Assembly: GCF_030063415.1 (NCBI RefSeq)
Contig: NZ_JASITA010000021.1
Location: 1-64,000 of the forward strand
Direction of reading: 5' to 3'
From: Streptomyces sp. H27-C3
Lineage (GTDB): Bacteria; Actinomycetota; Actinomycetes; Streptomycetales; Streptomycetaceae
DNA: 64,000 nucleotides
How positions within the stretch are numbered: the first letter of the stretch is position 1; every line of letters starts with the position of its first letter. This document shows positions 35,810 through 43,486 of this stretch, piece after piece. Under the pieces are notes generated by a model that was given only the letters and a program-made list of their open reading frames with translations, made no database searches and was not told where the DNA came from. Both the position numbers and the translations under genes were made by a program.

Positions 35810-36133
35810 GGGGAAGTGGATTCCTTCCTGATGATCAGGCCCTCGGACCGGGATTGCCGTCCCGCCGGGGGCCGATTCTGTGTGGTGTTGTGGGCGCCGC
35901 GTAGGCGACGCGTGGGGTTGCTCTGGCGCGAACGTACCGCGCCGATCCCGGAATATGCCACCCCGTCACCCGATCGGGTGACATGCCAATCGCCTCAGCG
36001 GATGGGGGAGTTGGAGGGGGAGGTTGGAAAGTTTCTTTCCCCGAGTCCTTAGGGGCGCGAGCACACCCGCGAAGCGGCCCGCCGAGTCGCGGCGAACCAC
36101 GATCCGGCGGGCCGAGGGGACGACTTCCCGGCG
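35810..36133. other. Intergenic region with a perfect palindrome
   Basis: 324 bases between two leftward genes. Apart from the GTCACCCGATCGGGTGAC palindrome it holds short GC-rich direct repeats (GGCGGGCCGAG and relatives), and no gene. Base composition is lower in GC than the flanking core genes. Confidence 0.45.
35965..35982. promoter_or_regulatory. 18-bp perfect palindrome (candidate operator)
   Basis: GTCACCCGATCGGGTGAC is fully self-complementary. It lies upstream of the winged-helix regulator and downstream of the XRE-DUF397 pair, so it may be the binding site of either regulator. Confidence 0.55.
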
Positions 36134-36391
36134 TTACGCCCCGCTGACCTGCGAGGACGCGTACGCGACGAAGGCCGCCCAGGGCGCGGGGGCGACGTCG
36201 AGTATGGGGCCGGTGGCGGGAGTGTTCTTGGAGTCGCGGATGTGGATGGTGGTGGGGTGCGCGGAGACTTCGATGCACTCGCCGCCCCCGCCGTCGCTGT
36301 AGCTGGACTTGCGCCAGTTGTAAGCGACTTCGATGCAGTCCTGGCCGCCATCGCCGCTGTAAGTGGACTTAAACCACGTCAGATTACTCAT
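36134..36391 (-). CDS. DUF397 domain-containing protein
   Basis: 85 residues with a partly duplicated DUF397 signature: TWFKSTYSGDGGQDCIEVA, then WRKSSYSDGGGGECIEVSA, then IHIRDSKN and the ending PAPWAAFVAYA. Such proteins pair with XRE regulators throughout Streptomyces (WhiJ-type systems) and probably modulate them. Its start ATG overlaps the stop of the XRE gene (ATGA), which shows translational coupling. Confidence 0.93.
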   Translation of the reverse strand: MSNLTWFKSTYSGDGGQDCIEVAYNWRKSSYSDGGGGECIEVSAHPTTIHIRDSKNTPATGPILDVAPAPWAAFVAYASSQVSGA

Positions 36392-37242
36392 CGATCTCCC
36401 TTAGTCAACTGCTCGATGTAAGCGACCGAATCCTCGGGGGAAAGGGCCTGACTTTGGAGGATTCCATACCGTCTGGCGTGCTGGTTCACTGTCCGGCGCT
36501 CGGTGATCATTCGACCGGTGCTCTGCACTTCGAGGTAGACGCATAGGCCCGCCTCGGGCGTCTCGACCAGGGTGAATGGACCGCTGAGCCCCGCATGACC
36601 TCTCCGGTTGGTGGGCATCACCTGGATTTCAACGTTGCGAAAAAGGCTGAGCTCCAGCAAGTGTTGCCGAAGCTCGCGCATCACCTCCGTTCCACCAATG
36701 GGGCGGAGCAGGGTCACCTCTTCAAGAATGAAGCTGAGGTGCGGTGCCGGTGTGCGGGACAGGAGCTGTTGGCGGGCCAAGCGGGCCGCCAGGCGGCGCG
36801 AGATTTCCTCGTCGTCGAGGGCAGGCCGGAACTCGACGTACACAGCACGGGCGTACGCCTCGGTCTGAAGTAGCCCGTTGACCAACTGGTTGCCGTAGAC
36901 GGACAGGGCAACCGCCTCCGCTTCCGCCGCCGCGAACGGCTGGAACCACGAAGGATGCGGTTCCTTGAGCTGCTCGTTCACGACCGACGTGAACACCTTC
37001 GGCACCTTGAAGACCCGCTCCAGCTGCTCCGCCAGGTCCATCCTCAGCGGCCGCCGCCCCTGCTCCACACTCCCGATCTGGGACTCCGAGAACCCGGCCC
37101 GGTCACCGAGCTCCCGCTGCGTCAGCTCCGCGCCCTCGCGCAACGCCCGCATCTGGGTGCTGAGGATGCGCAGGCTCACGGGGACGTTCTCGTCGTACTG
37201 ATTCGGATTCTGGTTCTGATGGTTGTTGCGATCGTCGGTCAC
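36388..37242 (-). CDS. XRE family regulator with DUF5753 domain
   Basis: 284 residues. The N-terminal helix-turn-helix (about 20-75) shows MRALREGAELTQRELGDRAG and ESQIGSVEQGRR. The rest is the DUF5753 sensor-like domain (WFQPFAAAEAEAVALSVYGN, LLQTEAYARAV, RLARQQLL, ending in YIEQLTKGD). I placed the start at the GTG at 37242 because GAGGGG lies 7 bases upstream; the reading frame is open further up, but that sequence is GC-biased and unlike any family. With DUF397 it forms a two-gene operon of the kind that controls development or antibiotic genes in Streptomyces. Confidence 0.9.
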   Translation of the reverse strand: MTDDRNNHQNQNPNQYDENVPVSLRILSTQMRALREGAELTQRELGDRAGFSESQIGSVEQGRRPLRMDLAEQLERVFKVPKVFTSVVNEQLKEPHPSWFQPFAAAEAEAVALSVYGNQLVNGLLQTEAYARAVYVEFRPALDDEEISRRLAARLARQQLLSRTPAPHLSFILEEVTLLRPIGGTEVMRELRQHLLELSLFRNVEIQVMPTNRRGHAGLSGPFTLVETPEAGLCVYLEVQSTGRMITERRTVNQHARRYGILQSQALSPEDSVAYIEQLTKGDR

Positions 37243-37349
37243 ACCGACACCCCTCGCCACCTCGTACGGAATCGGCGACGGCCCGTACAGCAGACCCGTA
37301 CGCCGCGTCAGGCTCGCAAAGCTAGCCCTGAACAGGGCACATTCGAGAC

Positions 37350-37664
37350 ATGAACGAGGAAACCCCACACGAACGAAGTGACGTGCACAGCACGCGAGTT
37401 GCGACGGCCGAGGAGACCGTCCTGCTGCTGCGTACACACATCGGACTGCTCGCCCCGGAGGTCGAAGCGCTGGCACTGAGCCTGCCGCAGGGCGAGCAGG
37501 GCCGCTGTCTGGCCCTCGCTTCGGTCGCCGAGGCCCGCCGCAAGCTGCGCGCGGGTGCGACGGCGGGGACAGGGGCGGCGTATCGCGCGGAGCAACTGGG
37601 GCGGGTGTGCCGCGCGTTGATCCATCACTGGGAGGAACTGGCGGCGGCCGAGCGACGGCGCTGA
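37350..37664 (+). CDS. DUF6415 family protein
   Basis: 104 residues, mostly helical, with LLLRTHIGLLAPEVEALALSLPQ, SVAEARRKL and RVCRALIHHWEEL. This pattern fits DUF6415, a Streptomyces-specific family often found beside XRE/DUF397 genes and in natural-product loci. It is divergent from the XRE gene with about 107 bases between. There is no strong ribosome-binding site before the ATG, so the start is uncertain. Function unknown. Confidence 0.72.
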   Translation: MNEETPHERSDVHSTRVATAEETVLLLRTHIGLLAPEVEALALSLPQGEQGRCLALASVAEARRKLRAGATAGTGAAYRAEQLGRVCRALIHHWEELAAAERRR

Positions 37665-37672
37665 GGCGTCAG

Positions 37673-37823
37673 TTGGGAAGTGGGCCAGCAGATCAGGCTG
37701 CAGGCCAACAAAGGTGAGTACGTCGTGGAGTTCGGGACGCCGTTCCCGGCGTACGGCGAGTCGCGGGAATTGGTGGAGCAAGGCGAAGGCCCGCCCGGCG
37801 ATGTAACGGCGCTTTCCCAGGCC
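37673..37823 (-). pseudogene. IS5-family transposase remnant, C-terminal part
   Basis: The minus strand encodes KRRYIAGRAFALLHQFPRLA and RRERRPELHDVLTF. This is the ending of IS5-type transposases (usually RRYVIERTFAWLHQF.RL..R.ERR.D.H). The N-terminal and central catalytic parts are absent. Confidence 0.72.
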
Positions 37824-37920
37824 CCTTGAGGTTCGGGTGCTAGGTGGCGTACCCATCCCTCAAGCCTCGCGAGGAGTTTGGACGGCTACGAGCTCCAACG
37901 GTCGTCCGGCGTACGGCCTC

Positions 37921-38451
37921 TCAGAAGCGTTCGACCTCTTTGCCGTGCGGGACTTTGTAGCAACCGGACAGCAGGAACAGGCTCAGCTTCGGCGGGTCGT
38001 TCTTCGCCATGTTGGTGACCTTGGCGCTGACCTTCTTCTTGTCGTTGTCGGCGGTCAAGGTGACGTTTTTGTTCTTGCTGGTATTCGGTCCGTATTCAAC
38101 GATCTTCCACCCGTGCTTGGGCAGTTCTGCCCTGAGTCGCTCCATCGCTTTGTCGAGGTCGCTTGCCGAAGCGGGGGTGAAGGCCCACGGGTGGAAGATG
38201 CGGAAGTATGTGTTTGTGTCCTTGCCTGAGCAGTCCATCACTCCCGGAGAGTTCTCTGACGTCTTTCCCTTCACGCCCACCAGGTCGTAGATTCCGCTGG
38301 AGACCTTTTCCATGGTGTCGGCGGCGTCAAGTGAGGTGCTCGTGCCTGCGAACGGGATGCCATCGCTCTTGTCGTCAGTCATGCCACATCCTGTCAGGAC
38401 GGTGAGTGCAAGCGGTACGGCGAGCGCGAAGGCACGCATTCTGGTGTTCAC
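37921..38451 (-). CDS. Lipoprotein, candidate immunity-like partner (copy A)
   Basis: 176 residues with signal peptide and lipobox LTGC (C22). The mature domain has two further cysteines (DCSGKDT and SGCYKVP) that could pair, and alternating strands and helices (YFRIFHPWAFTPA, LPKHGWKIVEYGPN, KKKVSAKVTNMAK). It is about 85% identical by eye to the protein at 38934. The lipoprotein always follows the 3' end of a DUF1023 hydrolase gene here, intact for copy B and decayed for copy A. The family is not one I can name; a protective role against the hydrolase is inference. Confidence 0.75.
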   Translation of the reverse strand: MNTRMRAFALAVPLALTVLTGCGMTDDKSDGIPFAGTSTSLDAADTMEKVSSGIYDLVGVKGKTSENSPGVMDCSGKDTNTYFRIFHPWAFTPASASDLDKAMERLRAELPKHGWKIVEYGPNTSKNKNVTLTADNDKKKVSAKVTNMAKNDPPKLSLFLLSGCYKVPHGKEVERF

Positions 38452-38463
38452 GTCTGAGCTCTC

Positions 38464-38586
38464 CTACTTGGACCGCAATACTTCTTCACTCGTCAATGGG
38501 TTGGACGGCGGCTTCAATTACGCTTCATCGCCCCTCCCCGGTACCACCGGGGCCTGATCCTTCAGGCTTTCTGTCTCCTCATCCCA
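38464..38586 (-). pseudogene. Decayed duplicate of the DUF1023 hydrolase 3' end
   Basis: The minus strand reads WDEETESLKDQAPVVPGRGD, then EA, a stop, and LKPPSNPLTSEEVLRSK before the final stop. This matches the last 41 residues of the hydrolase at 39477 (WDEGSRSLINQGLVVAGKDD, LKPPPNPLTSEEVMRSK), with one internal TAA. It sits directly upstream of lipoprotein copy A exactly as the real 3' end precedes copy B. Confidence 0.85.
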
Positions 38587-38653
38587 TTAAGTGCTGGGGC
38601 CTTCGACAGGAAGTCGGGGCGGCCGTGCGGGCGCCCCGATCCGGCCGGCGACG

Positions 38654-38827
38654 CGACTGAAGCGGTGGCAGCAGGCTGGCGTCTTCGACCGGCTGCACCG
38701 CGTCCTGCGCACTGAACTGAATGCAGCCGGCCAACTCGGCTGGTCCCGTGCGTGCGTGGATGGCTCCTCTGTCCGCGCGAAAACGGGTAGCAGATACCGC
38801 CTGATCTGCGACGGACACGGCGCTCCG
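38654..38827 (+). pseudogene. IS5-family transposase remnant, central part
   Basis: The plus strand encodes WQQAGVFDRLHRVLRTELN, AAGQLGWSRACVDGSSVRA and KTGSRYRLICDGHGAP. This is the segment around the first catalytic Asp (the D of ACVD) of IS5 transposases. About 15 residues normally found between VRA and KTGS are missing. The frame is broken on both sides. Confidence 0.75.
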
Positions 38828-38933
38828 CGCCAGCCGGTATCGCGGGGAGTTGGACGGCCAAATCCAGTGGTCCATCACTTGTACCGGCAAGGATCGCGTC
38901 ACGAGCTCCAACGGTCGCCCGGCGTAAGGCCTC

Positions 38934-39464
38934 TCAGAAGCGTTCGACCTCTTTGCCGTCCGGGACCTTGTAGCAACCGGACACCAGGTCCAGGCTCAGC
39001 ATCGGCGGGTCGCTCTTCGCCATGTTGGTGACCTCGACGCTGACCTTCTTCTTGTCGTTGTCGGCGGTCAAGGTGATGCTTTTGTTCCTGCTGGTATTCG
39101 GTCCGTATTCAACGATCTTCCACCCGTGCTTGGGCAGTTCTCTCTTGAGTCGCTCCATCGCTTTGTCGAGGTCTTTCGCCGAAGCAGGGGTGAAGGCCCA
39201 CGGATGGAATATGCGGAAGTATGTCTCTGTGTCCTTTCCTGAACAGCCCATTACTCCCGGAGAGTTCTCTGACGCCTTTCCCTTCACGCCCAACAGATCA
39301 TAGATCTCGCTGGAGACCTTTTCCATCGCGTCGGCGGCGTCGAGCGAGGCGCTCGTACCGGCGAACGGGACGCCATCGCTCTTTTCTTCAGTCATGCCAC
39401 ATCCTGTCAGGACAATGAGTGCAAGGGGTACGGCGAGCGCAGAGGCACGCGTTCTGGTCTTCAC
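38934..39464 (-). CDS. Lipoprotein, candidate immunity-like partner (copy B)
   Basis: 176 residues, lipobox LTGC (C22), conserved cysteines in GCSGKDT and SGCYKVP. It lies 12 bases after the stop of the WXG-DUF1023 gene and is clearly in the same transcription unit. Compared with copy A, most changes are conservative and scattered, with a cluster near the C-terminus (SLDLVSGCYKVPDG against SLFLLSGCYKVPHG). The genomic pairing suggests that it binds or restrains the hydrolase at the membrane surface, or assists it; no sequence motif proves this. Confidence 0.8.
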   Translation of the reverse strand: MKTRTRASALAVPLALIVLTGCGMTEEKSDGVPFAGTSASLDAADAMEKVSSEIYDLLGVKGKASENSPGVMGCSGKDTETYFRIFHPWAFTPASAKDLDKAMERLKRELPKHGWKIVEYGPNTSRNKSITLTADNDKKKVSVEVTNMAKSDPPMLSLDLVSGCYKVPDGKEVERF

Positions 39465-39476
39465 GTCTGAGCTCTC

Positions 39477-41303
39477 CTACTTCGAACGCATTACTTCTTC
39501 ACTCGTCAATGGGTTGGGCGGCGGCTTCAATCGCACTTCATCATCCTTCCCCGCTACCACCAGGCCCTGATTAATCAGACTTCTGGACCCCTCATCCCAG
39601 TAACCGCTGTGGCCCTCGGTGTCCGTGGTCATCTGGTTGGCACCGAATTGCTCGTCGCTGGGAATTCTGAAGTTGATGCCGTCCCCGCCGTGTCCATAGC
39701 GGCCGAGATCCGGGACCACGTCCCCCTCGGCTTCCGCGTTCCACACATGCCCCTTGGGGACGTCCATCTCATCGGCACCCGACACCTTGACACCGGGGCT
39801 GCCCGCGAAAACGACGTCATCGGCGTTGAGGTTCCCTGTCTCGGCCGCTGCGCCGACCAGGGTCGTCCCGTACGAATGGCTGATCACGGTGCGGTGCGGT
39901 GCCGCATCGCCGGTGTGTGATGCTTCCAAGCTGTCCAAGAACCCGTTGAGCGCTGGTGCGCCGTCGTACGCGTAGTGCTCGAACGGGGCGTCCTTGGGGA
40001 TGGAATCAGGCGCGTCGTATCCGAGCCAGGTGATGGTGGAGACGGACTCGCCGCCGGCTTTGGCGTCGGCCACGTTCCACACATTGACCATGCGGTTGAT
40101 GTCGCCCTTGACCGTTCCGAGCTCCGCTGTCGTCCCCGGCACGTAAACCGCCTGGTGGTCCGCGGTGTCCGGGTTTCCGTTGGCGAGGATCGCGCGGCCG
40201 TCGCCCTCGGTGCTGAAGCCCAGCAGATAGGCCTCGGGCAGTCCTTTCGCGCCGGTCTGGTCGAAGCGGTTCTGAATCGCGTCCATGCCGTCGATGGATT
40301 TGTGGGCGCCCTTGCGTGCTTCTTCCCACTTCTTCCACGCCACGCTGTCCACCTTGACGCCCTTCATGGTGGTGCCGGTCATGGGGTTGAGGTAATCCGT
40401 CTGCCGCGTCGGCTCCGGATTCTTCTTGAGCCACGCTTCGTACTCGACCTGCGCGGTGCCTCGGGCCTCGGCGAGCACCATTCGGTTCGCCTCGTCCCGG
40501 ACCGTGGACGGCAGCCCGTCAAGGTTGCCCACGGAGTCCGCCCGCATGGAGATCCACGCTGCCTGCTCGTCGGCGTCAAGGCCCTTCCACCACTCCGCGT
40601 TGGCCTTCGGGTCGCCCTTTTCGGGCGGCTGCGGCAGCGAGTCGACGTACTGCTTGCCCGCCGCCTGCACACCCTTGGTGTCCGACGAGACGTCGGCCCA
40701 GTCCCGGTCGCTGACGGTCAGATCGTCGTCCGCCTTCAGCGCCCGCAGCTTCGGGGCCCACTTCGCGTCGACCTCAGTCGCTTCCGTGAGGGCCGTTGAG
40801 ATCCTGTCCGCGCAGTCCTGGGCGAGGCGGGCCTTGGGGTTGGGGTTGAAGTTGGCCGCCTGGCGGCCGATGGCGGAGGCGGTGTCATCCGTCAGATTGG
40901 CGGACTGGCCGCCCTCCGGGGTCTTGCCGTCCTTACCCGGCTCCCCGCCCGGGGGATAGCTGACCGAGCCGTCGGCGTTCACGGTGAGGCCCCCGGCCTT
41001 CGCGTCCGCCAGAGCCCCGTCGAGCTTCTTCTTGGCCGCTTCCATCTCGTACGAGAACGCGACCAGGGCCGAGCCGACGAGGCCGCACTCGGTCTGGATG
41101 TAGCGAAAGTTCTTCCCCAGCTCCGTGAGCTGGCCGATCGCCGCCGTCGCGGCCTCGCCCTTCAACGACTTCCGCATGGCTGCGGAGATCTGATTCTCGA
41201 TGCGGTCTTTGGCCGCACTCGCCATGTCGGAGGCGCTGCGGTATCCGGTGGCCGCCTCCGCGTACTCCGTCGGCTTGAGGGCCTTGAGTGTCGCAAGATC
41301 CAT
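39477..41303 (-). CDS. WXG-like N-terminus plus DUF1023 alpha/beta hydrolase
   Basis: 608 residues. Residues 1-110 are helical and resemble a WXG/LXG-type export domain (MDLATLKALKPTEYAEAATG, then AIGQLTELGKNFRYIQTE). A Gly/Pro linker follows (about 115-135). The C-terminal DUF1023 hydrolase starts around 260 (GLPSTVRDEANRMVL) and has TITWLGYDAPD and nucleophile SHSYGTT (S477). Probable acid D528 or D532 lies in EGDVVPDLG, and H565 in EGHSGYWDE completes the triad. No signal peptide is seen, so export by a type VII-like route is the likely course. The upstream gene encodes a small WXG100-like protein 7 bases away; the downstream lipoprotein completes the cassette. Substrate unknown. Confidence 0.82.
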   Translation of the reverse strand: MDLATLKALKPTEYAEAATGYRSASDMASAAKDRIENQISAAMRKSLKGEAATAAIGQLTELGKNFRYIQTECGLVGSALVAFSYEMEAAKKKLDGALADAKAGGLTVNADGSVSYPPGGEPGKDGKTPEGGQSANLTDDTASAIGRQAANFNPNPKARLAQDCADRISTALTEATEVDAKWAPKLRALKADDDLTVSDRDWADVSSDTKGVQAAGKQYVDSLPQPPEKGDPKANAEWWKGLDADEQAAWISMRADSVGNLDGLPSTVRDEANRMVLAEARGTAQVEYEAWLKKNPEPTRQTDYLNPMTGTTMKGVKVDSVAWKKWEEARKGAHKSIDGMDAIQNRFDQTGAKGLPEAYLLGFSTEGDGRAILANGNPDTADHQAVYVPGTTAELGTVKGDINRMVNVWNVADAKAGGESVSTITWLGYDAPDSIPKDAPFEHYAYDGAPALNGFLDSLEASHTGDAAPHRTVISHSYGTTLVGAAAETGNLNADDVVFAGSPGVKVSGADEMDVPKGHVWNAEAEGDVVPDLGRYGHGGDGINFRIPSDEQFGANQMTTDTEGHSGYWDEGSRSLINQGLVVAGKDDEVRLKPPPNPLTSEEVMRSK

Positions 41304-41310
41304 GACGTTC

Positions 41311-41754
41311 CTACCGTCCCTTGCCGGGTTCGCCGGCTGCGGGAGTGTCGCCGTAAGCCACCTTCAGGTTGCCGATTTCGACCATGATCGCTTCGTCGGT
41401 CTTCAGTTGGTCGTTGCCGATCTTCTCCAGCAGACTCGCGAGCTGTCCGCACCGTCGGTTCACGCTCTTGACGTAGCTCTCCCAGGATCCGTGAACTTCC
41501 CTCTGGGCGCCCGCAGTCTGGCAACCAGTGTCCGCTCCCAAGCCGTTCTGGCCGTCGGAGAGCTTCCCGAGCGCCTTGCCTATGCCCTCTTGCAACGAGC
41601 CGATGTCCTGGCCCGCCTTGGCCCAGGCCGCCTTGTTCGACAGCAGAGTTCCGGTGTCGCCCCCAAAGTCGGGCTCAGCCTGGTTCAGTTGTATTCGTGT
41701 GGTGTGCTGCTCGGCTGTCGCGGCCTTGAGCTGCTCCCACTCCTCCCATGCCAT
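41311..41754 (-). CDS. WXG100-like helical protein
   Basis: 147 residues, almost entirely helical: MAWEEWEQLKAATAEQHTTR, TLLSNKAAWAKAGQDIGSLQ and a second helix block with GSWESYVKSVNRRCGQLASL. The AWAKAG and SWESYV segments recall the WXG turn of ESX-type secretion partners, but the spacing is longer than in classic 100-residue members. The ATG at 41754 has GGGGAGG 5 bases upstream. It is the first gene of the WXG-hydrolase-lipoprotein operon. Confidence 0.72.
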   Translation of the reverse strand: MAWEEWEQLKAATAEQHTTRIQLNQAEPDFGGDTGTLLSNKAAWAKAGQDIGSLQEGIGKALGKLSDGQNGLGADTGCQTAGAQREVHGSWESYVKSVNRRCGQLASLLEKIGNDQLKTDEAIMVEIGNLKVAYGDTPAAGEPGKGR

Positions 41755-41863
41755 GCGTGCCTCCCCGTTCTCCGTGCTGCGCCACCCGACCACATGCGTG
41801 TGCTAACGCAACGTTGCGATGATCGACACGTACGATACGGCGTCCTCGGGCGTGCCCGCTGCG

Positions 41864-42079
41864 TTAGTTCTGGTTGACGGTTGGGGCTTCGCTCGTGGTC
41901 ATCGAGGGACTGTGCGGGATGTCAGCCGTGTGCCGTCCACCTGAACCAAGGAAGTTCTTCCCGGTCTCGTTGATGCTGCCGGCGAGGTCCGCGAAGTTCG
42001 AGGTCGTCGCGGGGGATTCGTCGATGCCCGACGTCAAGTCGTTCGCGTAGGACGAGTTGTTCGGGATCTCGGTGTGCAC
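41864..42079 (-). pseudogene. Probable 3' gene fragment, unidentified
   Basis: An open stretch of 71 codons (NNSSYANDLTSGIDESPATT, NFADLAGSINETGKNFLG) without a ribosome-binding site. Upstream the frame runs only a few more codons to a stop and then into IS5 transposase remnants. The balanced amino-acid mix suggests the end of a real protein whose front was lost. I do not recognise the family. It could also be a short real gene. Confidence 0.35.
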
Positions 42080-42179
42080 ACCATCGGGGAGAGCACTCGG
42101 TCAGCATGGGGCACGGATTCGGCCGCGGTCGTAGAGGTCAGCGCGCCGGAGGCGGCCAGTGCGGCGGCGACGGTGACGC

Positions 42180-42371
42180 CAACCCTGCAATCTTCCCAGC
42201 TGCTTCGGCGCCCCACACGGCGCCGCCCAACGAGACGTAGGCGCCGTGGATTTCGCGGGTGCCGCCGGTCGTCCACCGGCTTCGGCCCCGGCGGTCGCTG
42301 TGGCCAGGTGCCAGCAGTGGCTCGATCAGTGCCCACAAGCCGTCATCCACGATCCACGGCAGAGTCGGCAC
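42180..42371 (-). pseudogene. IS5-family transposase remnant, N-terminal part
   Basis: The minus strand encodes LPWIVDDGLWALIEPLLAPG, the standard beginning of IS5 transposases, then shifts frame (GPKPVDDRRHPRNPRR in the next frame matches the usual P..DRxxLQGIL). No intact transposase follows. Confidence 0.75.
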
Positions 42372-42494
42372 GATTCGGGTCGGCGCACTTACGGGGTCCG
42401 AAGGGTCCCGGACCCGACCCCCACACCCTCAGCCGACTCACTATGACAGCCACTCTGGTTGCACTCCCGCTGTGGAATGTAGTACTTCTTATAC

Positions 42495-42743
42495 ATGAGC
42501 GAGCAGGTGCACAACAGGCTGGCGATGGTCCGGGCGGAGCGCAAGGTGTCCCGTCAGGCCCTCGCCGAGGCTGTCGGGGCGCATTACCAGACCATCGGGT
42601 ACATCGAGCGCGGGCAGTACAACCCGAGCCTCGATCTCGCCCTGAAGATCGCCGAGTTCTTCGAGCTGCCGGCGGAGGCGCTGTTCTCCCTGCGGCCGAT
42701 GCGATCGCTCACCGACGAGGTCTACGGGAGGAAGCAGTCATGA
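42495..42743 (+). CDS. Small XRE family regulator
   Basis: 82 residues, a single Cro/C1-type helix-turn-helix: RLAMVRAERKVSRQALAEAV, HYQTIGYIERGQYNPSLDLA, then KIAEFFELPAEALFSL. This is the common YgzD-like form that partners small membrane proteins. Its stop overlaps the start of the next gene (ATGA), so the two are translated together. The promoter region just upstream is AT-rich (GTAGTACTTCTTATAC) and the leader is very short. Confidence 0.9.
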   Translation: MSEQVHNRLAMVRAERKVSRQALAEAVGAHYQTIGYIERGQYNPSLDLALKIAEFFELPAEALFSLRPMRSLTDEVYGRKQS

Positions 42744-43300
42744 GGGCTATGGAGCAGCGGGCGGACGGGCAGTCGGACGGGCGGGCGGCGCGGGGTGTGC
42801 GCTACGACCGGGCCATGTTCGCGCTGATGAACCGCGAAGAGGCGAAGTCCATGCATGCCACCGCCGCGCGTCGGAGGGCCGTCGTCGGGGTCCATGCCGT
42901 GCTGTCCGTCGTCATGGTGGCGTCCTGGCTCGCGATGGTCTTCGACGACCGGATGTGGGCGCTCGTCACCATGGTCGTGGCGCTGTTCCCCTGGGTCCTC
43001 GCGACCGGTGTGCTCAACAGTGCGACCCGTGGCCTCCTGGAGCTGCGCCGCCATGTCCTGGACGAGCGTCAGCTCGCCGAGCGTGACCATGTCCACGCCC
43101 GCTCGCACCGCCTGATGACAGGGGTGCTGCTGGTCGCCGCCCTCGGTACCGGAGCGGCCGGCTGGCTCGGGGACCTGCGGGTCGAGGCGCTCGTCGCGCC
43201 CGTGCTGATCTCCCTCCTCGTCCTGCACTTCCTGTTGCCGCTTTGGGTGGCGGGACTGCGGGTGGAGGACGAGCCCGGTGAGGAAAATGACAGTCTGTGA
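42740..43300 (+). CDS. Small integral membrane protein paired with XRE regulator
   Basis: 186 residues with four predicted membrane helices: VVGVHAVLSVVMVASWLAMV, WALVTMVVALFPWVLATGVL, LMTGVLLVAALGTGAAGWL and VLISLLVLHFLLPLWVAGL. A basic/acidic loop (LRRHVLDERQLAERDHVHAR) sits between helices two and three. Gene pairs of a small XRE protein and such a membrane protein are widespread and self-regulating as a rule; the physiological role is not known. Confidence 0.8.
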   Translation: MRAMEQRADGQSDGRAARGVRYDRAMFALMNREEAKSMHATAARRRAVVGVHAVLSVVMVASWLAMVFDDRMWALVTMVVALFPWVLATGVLNSATRGLLELRRHVLDERQLAERDHVHARSHRLMTGVLLVAALGTGAAGWLGDLRVEALVAPVLISLLVLHFLLPLWVAGLRVEDEPGEENDSL

Positions 43301-43486
43301 CGACTTCGATAGCGGATCAATTCGTCCTTATCTGATACTTAAGTTCCGTAATGCCGCGTGATGCGGGGCACTTTCAGCCACGAGTTACGCATGGTTTCCG
43401 CCCCTCGGGGGAGGGGCCCGGGTTGCTGGTTCTTGCCAGTCAGGAACCAGCCGGGAATAAATCGGGAACGGAAGGCTAAACACGAC

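Noticed and set aside
36400..36480. Long N-terminal extension of the XRE gene (start near 37476) instead of 37242
   Set aside because: The extra 78 residues overlap the divergent DUF6415 gene and resemble no HTH protein; GAGGGG before the GTG at 37242 decides it.
43331..43350. ACTTAAGT palindrome before betB as a BetI/GbsR operator
   Set aside because: An 8-base dyad is too short to claim without comparison, and no regulator is adjacent.
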